Positions 30,141-37,768 of a DNA stretch of 41,851 bases are shown in pieces. The stretch is taken from positions 1 to 41,851 of the forward strand of contig NZ_LIPV01000016.1 in NCBI RefSeq assembly GCF_001418255.1, written 5' to 3'. Below the pieces are notes generated by a model. It made no database searches. It saw only the letters and a list, made by a program, of their open reading frames with translations, and was not told where the DNA came from. Source of the DNA: Thiomonas bhubaneswarensis. Its GTDB lineage: Bacteria; Pseudomonadota; Gammaproteobacteria; Burkholderiales; Burkholderiaceae_C. Each line of letters opens with the position of its first letter. Positions within the stretch are counted from its first letter, which is position 1. Position numbers and translations under genes: made by a program.

Positions 30141-30785
30141 CTACTCGGCCGACCCCTCGCGTGAAGTGTTGAAAGACACCGTGCGGGGCACGTAGCCGGC
30201 CACCGACACGCTGCGAGCTGCTGCGGCCGCTGGGGCGGCCTGCTGGGGTGTTGGTGCCGGCCTGGCCGCCGGCGTGGCTTGCTGGGCCACGGTGGCCGCC
30301 GGAACGGGCTGGCTCGGCATCGAGGGCGTGGCGCCGGCCTTCGTCACGTCGAGCGTGACGAACCGGGCTTCAAGCCAATCGGCCCACTTCGACGCCTTGC
30401 GCATCAAGTCGGCCCGGTACACCGCGTTGTATTGCGGCGTGCGCGAGTGGTAGTTCGCTGCCTTCGTCCAGAGGTCGCCCTTGTCGTTGCGGATGTGCAT
30501 CCGCAGCCGCCAGGCGGCCAGGTCGAACGAGTAGCAGCCGGCAGCCGCCACATCGTTCGCCGTGATGCCGTATCGGGCCAGGTCGCCCAGGTACGCGGTG
30601 TTGAACTGCATCGGGCCAACGTCATGCGTGCCATTCGAGTTGCGCACCCACTGGCCCGGCTTGCCGCCCTCTTTCTCGGCGACGGCCAACACGATGTTGA
30701 CCGGCACCTCGTACTTGACGGCGGCCGAGATCGAGCAGACGACACGCTCCTGGAGCTGCGGCGGCAGATCGGCGAAGAACGGCAT
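30141..30785 (-). CDS. trbN: TrbN, lytic transglycosylase
   Basis: 214-aa soluble-lytic-transglycosylase domain (VirB1 type) that opens peptidoglycan for the mating channel. Probable catalytic Glu37 or Glu39 lies in VLAVAEKEGGKPGQWVRNSN, with NGTHDVGPMQFNTAYL completing the fold. The C-terminal 65 residues are Pro/Ala/Gln-rich and disordered. No obvious signal peptide is present at this ATG. Confidence 0.9.
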   Translation of the reverse strand: MPFFADLPPQLQERVVCSISAAVKYEVPVNIVLAVAEKEGGKPGQWVRNSNGTHDVGPMQFNTAYLGDLARYGITANDVAAAGCYSFDLAAWRLRMHIRNDKGDLWTKAANYHSRTPQYNAVYRADLMRKASKWADWLEARFVTLDVTKAGATPSMPSQPVPAATVAQQATPAARPAPTPQQAAPAAAAARSVSVAGYVPRTVSFNTSREGSAE

Positions 30786-30798
30786 GCCCTCCCCTCCC

Positions 30799-31386
30799 TC
30801 AGTTCAGCCAGGACTGACGGCGGCGCTCTTCGTCCTCGCGCCGGATGCGCTCGTTGTACTCGGCCAAGGCGCGGTCATAGTCGCGCGCTTCGACCCAATA
30901 CCCGCCCCGCTCTGGCGTCCCGACATAGCGCGGCAGCGTGCCGCTGCTGGCGAAGTCGGTGTAGGCGTGGCCGGTGTAGGCCCCGCAGTAGTCAGGCAAC
31001 TGGTTGCTGATGTACGTGCGCCCATCGTCGTAGCCGCCCGTCCACATCACCAACGTCGAGTTCAGCGACTGCGCGTCGCAACGGCCAGCGCCGCGCGAGA
31101 TCGCCGACACGAGCGACTGCATTTCCGGCGTCTGGCTCGCCACCGGGCAAAGCTGGAGGAAGTTCAGGCGGGCGCGGATCGTGTCCGACAGCTTGCGCTT
31201 CGTGATGTTGAAGTACCGCGACAGCGACGGCGTGCATTCGCTCGGGCGCGTGCCCGACGACAGGCACAGGATCGCCTCGCAGGCCAGGCGCGTGTCGCCG
31301 GTCAGCACGTCTTGCGCGCTGGCCGTGCCGGCGGTCGATCCGAGGGCTGCCACGAGGGCGGCCAGGGCAAACAGTTTCTTCTTCAT
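30799..31386 (-). CDS. trbM: TrbM
   Basis: 195-aa exported protein with signal peptide MKKKLFALAALVAALGSTAG (cleavage near TASAQ) and six cysteines in the mature part, probably disulphide-bonded. Conserved in IncP Tra2 and some other conjugation systems; its function is not defined and RP4 transfer tolerates its loss. It begins 17 bp after the trbL stop. Confidence 0.88.
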   Translation of the reverse strand: MKKKLFALAALVAALGSTAGTASAQDVLTGDTRLACEAILCLSSGTRPSECTPSLSRYFNITKRKLSDTIRARLNFLQLCPVASQTPEMQSLVSAISRGAGRCDAQSLNSTLVMWTGGYDDGRTYISNQLPDYCGAYTGHAYTDFASSGTLPRYVGTPERGGYWVEARDYDRALAEYNERIRREDEERRRQSWLN

Positions 31387-31403
31387 GGTTGGACTCTCCT
31401 TGG

Positions 31404-33122
31404 TTACGCAGTTGTGCCGTCGCGGCCTTGCTCGCGGTTGGCGAACGCAGCTACTTCGGACTCGGGATCGGCATCGGCGGGGCCGCCTGCCAGGCTGTTG
31501 TCGCCGAAGCTCGGCGCGGGCTGCTGGTCGGGCACGTCGATGTTCTCGGCCGTGCCGCTTCCTTGCGCCTTGATCGCGGCGGCGATCTTTCCGCCAGTGG
31601 TGTCGGCGATCCGCTCGGCTGCGGCTTCGCGCAGGCTCGCGGCTTTGGCCTTGGCAACATCGGCGGTTCCCTTCGCCAAGTTCGCGCCGGCGTCGGCGGC
31701 GATGCGGCCGGCCGTGCCGAGGGCCGATGCGGCCGATGCGAGCAAGCCGGGGCCGGTGCTGCCCGGTGCGGCCTGCTGGCCGCCCTGCTGGCCTTGCCCT
31801 GCCCCGCCGGCGGGCTTGGGTTCGTTCTTGGCGGCCTTGTCGGCACTGCTGCCGGTGCTGGCCGTCGAGCTGCTGCCCTGGCCGCCGGCGTCGGCTTTGC
31901 CGCCGCCCTTCGAGCTGCCCGAGCTGCTGCCGGTCGAGGGGCTGCCGCCACCCGAAGAAGAGCCACCGCCGGAGCTGCCGCTAAAGCCCGCAGCCTGAGC
32001 GAAGGGCGTGCTGCCGGTGCCGGCGTCGCCGCCGCCGCCCGCACCGCCGCCCGAGCTGCCGCCGCCCGAGAAGGCCGACATAACGTCCGTGCCTGCCGAC
32101 ACGTTCTCATTAGCCTTCGAGAAGGCGGCCATGACGGCAGAGGCACCACCGGCGGCCGAGGCTGCGCCGGCGGCCAGGGCTGCGCCGCCAGTGGCGGCCG
32201 CTGCTGCCGCCATGCCTGCGGCACCCAGCGCAGCGCCTGCACCGAACTGGCCGATGCCGGCACCGCCCACGCTCGCGCCGGTGATGATCCCGGCGATGAG
32301 CGGCGGAATCTTGTTGACCAACGCCAAGAGGATGATGACGACGATCAGCATCACGCCCATTTCCTTGAGGCTGATGCCGGCGCTCATGCGCGAGTAGTAG
32401 TCATCGAGGAAGGTCTTGCCGATGCCCACCAGGAGCACCATTGCGAAGAGCTGCGCGGCCACGCCCAGGACGACCTTGTAGTAGTTGATCGCCATGTCGG
32501 AAGTCCAGCGCGAACCACCGAAGCCGAGGAAGAACACGCCGCCGTAGGCGAGCACCCACCCCGACGCGAGCAGCAGAAGCATATTCACACCGACCAGGGC
32601 CAGGATGACCAGGATCGCCACGGCCATGAGGATGCCGGCCATGCTGTCCACCGGCGACCACACCGAGGACTGATCCATCACCTTGTCGAAGATCGCAAAG
32701 CCCACGTCCACGATGCCCGAGGGCGACAGAGCATTGCCCAGGCCCGTCGCGTTGCCGGCGAGCTGCCGCAACGACGCATAGATGGACGAGGCGAAGTTAG
32801 GGCCGTTGGTCAGCGCCCACCAGAAGAAGCCGGTAAAGATCGTGAAGCGGACGAACTCCGCGAAGAACTCGCCAATGTCGGCCTTGCGCAAGGCCATCAT
32901 GCCGAACGTCCAGACCATCGAGATCACAACCAGCGTCCAGAAGAGCCAGGTTGCGGCCGTGGTGATGACACCGGCCCAGCCGCTCGCGGCGGCCTGGTAG
33001 CGATCCAGCACGCTATCGAACACGCCGGCGTTGTCGATGGCCGCGTGGGCATCGACCGCGAAGAACGCCAGCCAGACGAACAGCGGCAGGGCGAGGGTTT
33101 TTAGATTGGCTGGCATTCTCAT
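31404..33122 (-). CDS. trbL: TrbL, VirB6-like channel protein
   Basis: 572-aa inner-membrane protein of the mating channel. N-terminal signal-like segment LALPLFVWLAFFAVDAHA, then about six membrane segments to residue 290. The C-terminal half is Gly/Ser/Ala-rich and low in complexity (GGGSSGGGAGGGGDAGTGS) and probably periplasmic or flexible. ATG 33122 (MRMPANLKT) is preferred over 33173, which reads into the trbK region's spacer. Ends PAPSFGDNSLAGGPADADPE... Confidence 0.93.
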   Translation of the reverse strand: MRMPANLKTLALPLFVWLAFFAVDAHAAIDNAGVFDSVLDRYQAAASGWAGVITTAATWLFWTLVVISMVWTFGMMALRKADIGEFFAEFVRFTIFTGFFWWALTNGPNFASSIYASLRQLAGNATGLGNALSPSGIVDVGFAIFDKVMDQSSVWSPVDSMAGILMAVAILVILALVGVNMLLLLASGWVLAYGGVFFLGFGGSRWTSDMAINYYKVVLGVAAQLFAMVLLVGIGKTFLDDYYSRMSAGISLKEMGVMLIVVIILLALVNKIPPLIAGIITGASVGGAGIGQFGAGAALGAAGMAAAAAATGGAALAAGAASAAGGASAVMAAFSKANENVSAGTDVMSAFSGGGSSGGGAGGGGDAGTGSTPFAQAAGFSGSSGGGSSSGGGSPSTGSSSGSSKGGGKADAGGQGSSSTASTGSSADKAAKNEPKPAGGAGQGQQGGQQAAPGSTGPGLLASAASALGTAGRIAADAGANLAKGTADVAKAKAASLREAAAERIADTTGGKIAAAIKAQGSGTAENIDVPDQQPAPSFGDNSLAGGPADADPESEVAAFANREQGRDGTTA

Positions 33123-33132
33123 CGTCAGCACC

Positions 33133-33360
33133 TCACCATTCGCGTTTCGGGCTGGGCTTGAAATCCCCACCACGACGCAAGCACAGCGACGAAAAAGCCT
33201 GCTGGACGCCCTTGTCCTCGATCTTGGCGATGTTCTCGGGCTTGCAGTTCTCGTCGTTCACTTCCGGCATGGGGGCCGTGGCCGGCTTGTTGTCGCAGCC
33301 GGCGACCAAGGCCGCCACGAGGGCGGCCGAGGCCAAGGACAGAGCCTTGATTGCTTTCAT
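33133..33360 (-). CDS. trbK: TrbK, entry-exclusion lipoprotein
   Basis: 75-aa lipoprotein: signal peptide with lipobox LVAGC (Cys22), then a mature peptide with two further cysteines (DENCKPENIAKIEDKG and SSLCLRRGGDF). TrbK alone gives entry exclusion in IncP plasmids, preventing transfer into cells that already carry the plasmid. It lies between trbJ and trbL. Confidence 0.92.
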   Translation of the reverse strand: MKAIKALSLASAALVAALVAGCDNKPATAPMPEVNDENCKPENIAKIEDKGVQQAFSSLCLRRGGDFKPSPKREW

Positions 33361-33369
33361 GAATCCCCC

Positions 33370-34134
33370 TTACCAGGTGCGCGCCGGGCTGGCCCGGTAG
33401 CTGCCCTGGCGCAGTTGTGCGGCCGCTGCCGCCTGCTGGGCTTCCTTGTCGGCGTCGGCCTGCATCTTGGTTGCCATCGCGTTCTGCTGCGCGATCAGCA
33501 GGCCACGAATCTGCAAGAGCTGGTTGGCCTGCTGGCTGGCGAGCTGGTTGGCGTAGCCGATGGCCTGCATTTGGCCCTGCGCGCCCTGCGCTGCCGATTG
33601 AAGACGCTGCAACGTCGCTGCATCGGCCGTGAGATTCGTTTGCTGCCTATCGAGGCCCTTGAACAAGGCATCGTTGGCCTTCTTCTGCGACTCGCTCGCG
33701 AGCTGGGCCACATTCCGAAGTGCTGCGCGTTCCGCGTCGGAGCACCCTGCCGCCGTAAAGCACGGCGAGTTCTTGTAGTAGTTCACGTCCTGGAACTTGC
33801 CGATGTAGCTGTCCAGGCTGCCGAGTTGGGTCTTGTAGTAATCCAGCGTGTTGACCGCGTTCATCAACCCGTTGATGGTCGATTGCGCCTGATCCCAGAT
33901 ATACGCGGCCGGGGCCATCGTGTTCTGGAGCTGGTTCTGATACTGCTGGAGCTGGGTGCTGTACTGCTCAATTTGCTTGAGCGTTTGGGCCACCGATTCG
34001 ATGGCCGTCATGATGTTCTGCGACAGGTTGGTGCCGTCGATGACGGGGATGCCAGCCTCCACAGGCGTGACCGTCAGCGTGCTCGAAACAGCAATGACGA
34101 GGGCCAATTTAGCGGCTAAAAACTTCTGCTTCAT
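33370..34134 (-). CDS. trbJ: TrbJ, VirB5-like protein
   Basis: 254-aa exported helical protein, the VirB5 counterpart that contributes to pilus assembly and also to entry exclusion with TrbK. Signal peptide LAAKLALVIAVSSTLTVTPV; the mature part is Gln/Ala-rich coiled coil with cysteines in SPCFTAAGCSD. A perfect KorB operator is embedded in codons about 5-9. Confidence 0.93.
   Translation of the reverse strand: MKQKFLAAKLALVIAVSSTLTVTPVEAGIPVIDGTNLSQNIMTAIESVAQTLKQIEQYSTQLQQYQNQLQNTMAPAAYIWDQAQSTINGLMNAVNTLDYYKTQLGSLDSYIGKFQDVNYYKNSPCFTAAGCSDAERAALRNVAQLASESQKKANDALFKGLDRQQTNLTADAATLQRLQSAAQGAQGQMQAIGYANQLASQQANQLLQIRGLLIAQQNAMATKMQADADKEAQQAAAAAQLRQGSYRASPARTW
34108..34120. promoter_or_regulatory. 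KorB operator in the trbJ start region
   Basis: Perfect TTTAGCGGCTAAA within the first codons of trbJ, encoding LAAK of the signal peptide. KorB bound here could act as a roadblock in the long trb transcript. Confidence 0.9.
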
Positions 34135-34151
34135 GGTGCTCTCCTATGGCG

Positions 34152-35573
34152 TTAGTAATCGAAGGAACGGTACGGCTTGGAAAACGTCATGTCCTTCGTG
34201 ACCACGACGTTGAAGCGATAGCCCGGCCGGATTTCCAGCGTCGGCGAAATGCTCAGGTTCTTGGCGATGAGCTGCGCCGTGACCTGGCCGAGCTGCTGGC
34301 CGAGGGCTTCGCTTAGGGCACTGCTGGCGCTCGGTGCGCCGTAGGTGTTCGTGGCCTGGTTCTGGCGCTGGCTGTAGGTGATGCCAGCCGTCACGCCGGA
34401 CATGAGGAAGGCCGAACCGAACAGGCGCACATAGTGGTTGTTCACCTGATCGTTGAAGCCCGCGTAGCCCGCGCTGTCCGCGCCCGGCATCGCGCCAATG
34501 TCCATTGCCTTGCCATCGGGGAACACGATGCGCTGCCACGCAACCAGCACGCGCGCCTGGCCGTAGGCCACGTCGCTCGAATACGAGCCGACGAGGCGCG
34601 ATCCCTGCGGGATCAACAGATGCTTGCCGGTCGGCGTGTCGTACACGTCCTGCGCGACCTGGGCCATGATTTGGCCCGGCAGATCGGAGTTGATGCCCGA
34701 AATGAGCGTGGCCGGCACCACGAAGCCCGCGCGCAGCTCGAACGGCGTGCGCGGTGCTTCCGGCTGCGAATCCAGCTTCCAGCGGTCGCCCTGCCCGCCC
34801 TGGCCGAACTGCGCCATGCTGTTGCGCCCGCCGCCGCTGGTCGAGGTTTGCAGGAGCTGCGGCGCACCGCCCGCGCCCATGCCGCCGCCGGCCGGGGCCG
34901 CACCGCCACCACCGACACCCATGCCGCGAATCTGCGCCAGGCGCGCTTGATAGGCGGCGGTCGGATCGTTGCTGCGCTGCGCGTCGATTTGCTGCTGCAC
35001 CGCTGCGATGCGGTTCAGCATTTCATCGCGCGTCTGCGGCGTGGCGGTGTAGGTGCTCGGGCCACCCGGCGCGGAGCCGTTGCTGCGCGGGGCATCCACG
35101 CGCACGGTGGTCTTGGCCTTCACGGCCTCGCCGAACATCTGCATTTTCGCCATGCGGATGCGCTGGGCCTCGTCATCGTTCACCGGCTGGCCCGGGTTGC
35201 CGGGGTTCGCCGGCGGTGCCGGCGGCGCGTCCGGGTTCGACGGCCGCGCGATCTCCAGCGGGGCCGAGGCCGGGCCGGTTGGCATGTCGGGCACCTTGAG
35301 CGGGCTTGCCGGCTCGATCAAGCCGCCGGTCTTATCGCCGGCGATCTCCTTGGCGAACATCGACGTGTTGCCGGCCTTCTCCTTCGGGCCGTCCGCCGGC
35401 GCGTTCTGCTTGGCCGCGCGATCCGCCGCGACCAGAGCCATGACCAGCACGAACGACAGCAGGACGCCGCCGAGGATGTACATGGGCATGTTGTTGACGC
35501 GACGGACGCCCGCCTTCTTGGACACTTCGCCAGGCGAAGCGTCAGGTGCCATCTGATCGGCGTTTTCTGTCAT
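34152..35573 (-). CDS. trbI: TrbI, VirB10-like protein
   Basis: 473-aa VirB10/TrbI family protein spanning the envelope: cytoplasmic N-terminus, a membrane segment at about residues 32-49 (MYILGGVLLSFVLVMALVAA), a Pro-rich periplasmic linker, and the C-terminal beta-barrel domain (PQGSRLVGSYSSDVAYGQAR) that forms the outer-membrane core with TrbG and TrbH. Confidence 0.95.
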   Translation of the reverse strand: MTENADQMAPDASPGEVSKKAGVRRVNNMPMYILGGVLLSFVLVMALVAADRAAKQNAPADGPKEKAGNTSMFAKEIAGDKTGGLIEPASPLKVPDMPTGPASAPLEIARPSNPDAPPAPPANPGNPGQPVNDDEAQRIRMAKMQMFGEAVKAKTTVRVDAPRSNGSAPGGPSTYTATPQTRDEMLNRIAAVQQQIDAQRSNDPTAAYQARLAQIRGMGVGGGGAAPAGGGMGAGGAPQLLQTSTSGGGRNSMAQFGQGGQGDRWKLDSQPEAPRTPFELRAGFVVPATLISGINSDLPGQIMAQVAQDVYDTPTGKHLLIPQGSRLVGSYSSDVAYGQARVLVAWQRIVFPDGKAMDIGAMPGADSAGYAGFNDQVNNHYVRLFGSAFLMSGVTAGITYSQRQNQATNTYGAPSASSALSEALGQQLGQVTAQLIAKNLSISPTLEIRPGYRFNVVVTKDMTFSKPYRSFDY

Positions 35574-35577
35574 GGCG

Positions 35578-36066
35578 TCACTCCTTGCGCACCCAGTACC
35601 CGGCCGGCGCGAACGTGCCGTTTTGCGCCAGGTAAGGGCGGGTGATGGATTGATTGCCGACCATCAAGGTCAGGCGGTACAGGTTCGAGTCGCCAGCCTG
35701 GTCGAGCACGTAGCGCAACGGCAGGCCGCCCGACGCGGCCGTGGTGGCCGGTGCGCTCGCCTGCGATGCCGCCGAGGCCGGGGCCTGCGTGGAAGCGCCG
35801 GCCGGGGCGTACTCCAGGAGGGCATAGCCCTTGTCGCGCAGCGACTTGACGAGAGCCTGGCCGAACGGATCGGGCGTCGGCTGTTGCAGCTCCAGGCGCG
35901 TGCGCGCCGGCGCGTACAGCGTGGCGAGCTGCTGCACCGCGTCGGTGGCGAGCTTCTGCTGATCGAGCGCGGCCGACTGGACGAAGTTGCCGTACTGGCT
36001 GGTGGTTGCGCAGCCGCCGAGGCCCAGGGCGAGGGCGAGCAGCGAGAGAGAGACGATCTTGCGCAT
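35578..36066 (-). CDS. trbH: TrbH, VirB7-like lipoprotein
   Basis: 162-aa outer-membrane lipoprotein: signal peptide MRKIVSLSLLALALGLGGCA with lipobox cysteine 19. It stabilises the TrbG/TrbI core complex, as VirB7 does. ATG 36066 gives a tidy signal peptide; ATG 36072, two codons upstream, overlaps the trbG stop and is an alternative start. Confidence 0.9.
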   Translation of the reverse strand: MRKIVSLSLLALALGLGGCATTSQYGNFVQSAALDQQKLATDAVQQLATLYAPARTRLELQQPTPDPFGQALVKSLRDKGYALLEYAPAGASTQAPASAASQASAPATTAASGGLPLRYVLDQAGDSNLYRLTLMVGNQSITRPYLAQNGTFAPAGYWVRKE

Positions 36067-36068
36067 GG

Positions 36069-36968
36069 TCACTTCCTCCGGCTGATGGTCACGCGGTCTT
36101 GGCTACTGCCAACACCGGCAATCAGGATCGCGCGGTCAAACACCGTGTCCACGATGTAGCGATTGCCCTGCACGCGGTAATTGACCAGCACCGTTTCGTC
36201 GTCGGTGAACAAGCCGCCCTCTTTGCGCACGACCAGGAGCGTCGGCGCTTCGGTCTGCTGCATCGTGCCGGGCATTTCGATGATGGTCTTGCGGCCATCG
36301 TTGTAGACGCGCACAGGTTTCCAGCTCGCCGACCCGGACAGCTCATAGTCGAACGAGAGATCGCCCAGGTACTCGCCCGTCGCCGGCAGGGTGTTGTCGG
36401 TGCGTTCCTGCTTCTCGCGGCGCTGGATCGCGTCCCACTTGGCTTGCGCTTCCTCGGGGTACGTGAACGAGACTTGCGGCATGTACTCGGTGCGATGCGA
36501 GCGCAGGCGGAAGTGGTAGCTGCGGCGGTTCGTGGTCACAACCAGGCTGGTTTCGAGGCCCACGTCCATCGGCTTGATGATGAGGTGCTGAACCTCGGTC
36601 GCGCCGCTGCCGGTGATGGCCGGTTCCACCGTCCACCTGGCCGTGTCGCCCAGGTTGATCGAGTTCACTTGTTCGCCGGGCTGCAAGGCCACGTCGCACA
36701 CCTGGAGCACCGCGCAAACGATGCTCGGCTGCTGCGCGCCGTACACGAACTTGATGGCACCGCCCGAGCCGGCCACCGGCTTGATGCCGGTCGCCGACCC
36801 CGCTTCCCACCGTTTGGCGATGGCGAGCGCCGCGCGCTCTTGAGCGGTCAGCGTCGGGTTGGTCTTGTTGAAATACTTGTCGGCAATGTCGTCGCCAGGG
36901 GCGGCCAGAGCCAGGGAGGGCACCGCCACAGCAGCGCCCACGATCAAAGCGGAGAGGGTTTTCTTCAT
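36069..36968 (-). CDS. trbG: TrbG, VirB9-like protein
   Basis: 299-aa periplasmic/outer-membrane core component (CagX/VirB9 family) with signal peptide MKKTLSALIVGAAVAVPSLA. Typical motifs are IKFVYGAQQPSIVCAVLQVC and the C-terminal VNYRVQGNRYIVDTVFDRAI. ATG 36968 is chosen for the signal peptide and length (RP4 about 297 aa); ATG 36989, which overlaps the trbF stop, would add seven residues. Confidence 0.93.
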   Translation of the reverse strand: MKKTLSALIVGAAVAVPSLALAAPGDDIADKYFNKTNPTLTAQERAALAIAKRWEAGSATGIKPVAGSGGAIKFVYGAQQPSIVCAVLQVCDVALQPGEQVNSINLGDTARWTVEPAITGSGATEVQHLIIKPMDVGLETSLVVTTNRRSYHFRLRSHRTEYMPQVSFTYPEEAQAKWDAIQRREKQERTDNTLPATGEYLGDLSFDYELSGSASWKPVRVYNDGRKTIIEMPGTMQQTEAPTLLVVRKEGGLFTDDETVLVNYRVQGNRYIVDTVFDRAILIAGVGSSQDRVTISRRK

Positions 36969-36985
36969 GGTGGATGACCTCGAAT

Positions 36986-37768
36986 TCATTGGATGCGGGA
37001 CCAGGAGTAATCACGCACGTAGATGCTCAACGGGTTGTTCCGCAGTTGCTCATCGGTGGTGTTGGGCGTGACCTCGGCGATGTAGGTAGTCACGAGCGCG
37101 CGCCAGGTGACGGGCTGACCTTTCAGCGTGCCTTGGCGGTCGCGCGTGGTTTCCACCCACTCGACTTGCCAGGTGTCAGGCGTTTGCGGGATGACGGTCT
37201 TGATCTCGACGCTGACCATTTCCTTTTCGGCGCGCTTGAACGGGCTGGAATCGGGCGTGCCGTTCAACCACTCGTTCATCTTTGGCGTCGCCGGATCGTT
37301 GGGGGCGAGCATCGAGTACGCCTTGAACACGCACTTGCGCTGCAAGGCCACGTCAGGCGACACCATGCGCGCGCAGCTCATCCAGTCCGCAACGGCGGCG
37401 TGGATGACACGCGGATCGGCCTTCCCTGCGGCCTGCACCGGGCCGGCGGCCACCGTCTGGCCCAGCTTGTCCACCTCGACCACGTAGGGGATGAACTTCG
37501 ACTGGCTGCCGATGTGGATCACGCCGCCCACGCCGGCCAGCGCGATCAACAGCGACAGGATGCCGATCACCTGCCAGGTCTGGCGTTGCGAGACGACGCC
37601 GCCCACGTGATCGTTCCAGGTGCGGCGCGCGGCCAGGTAGGGGTTCTCGGCCTCGCCCGCACGGCGGCCGCCGGCGAGCGGTTCCTTCGAGCGGCGCGGA
37701 TCGCGCGGCTCGGCGGAGTTGGCGGGCTTCTTGAAGATCAAGCCCTTGAGGGTGTCGGCGATGCTCAT
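36986..37768 (-). CDS. trbF: TrbF, VirB8-like protein
   Basis: 260-aa bitopic inner-membrane protein (VirB8 family): one membrane segment at about residues 60-80 (VIGILSLLIALAGVGGVIHI), then a periplasmic domain ending VTPNTTDEQLRNNPLSIYVR. It organises assembly of the mating channel. The start overlaps the trbE stop (ATGA). Confidence 0.94.
   Translation of the reverse strand: MSIADTLKGLIFKKPANSAEPRDPRRSKEPLAGGRRAGEAENPYLAARRTWNDHVGGVVSQRQTWQVIGILSLLIALAGVGGVIHIGSQSKFIPYVVEVDKLGQTVAAGPVQAAGKADPRVIHAAVADWMSCARMVSPDVALQRKCVFKAYSMLAPNDPATPKMNEWLNGTPDSSPFKRAEKEMVSVEIKTVIPQTPDTWQVEWVETTRDRQGTLKGQPVTWRALVTTYIAEVTPNTTDEQLRNNPLSIYVRDYSWSRIQ

Noticed and set aside
31389..33104. Plus-strand open frame of 571 codons opposite trbL
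   Set aside because: TrbL is clear on the other strand; this frame is the mirror of its Gly/Ser/Ala-rich tail.
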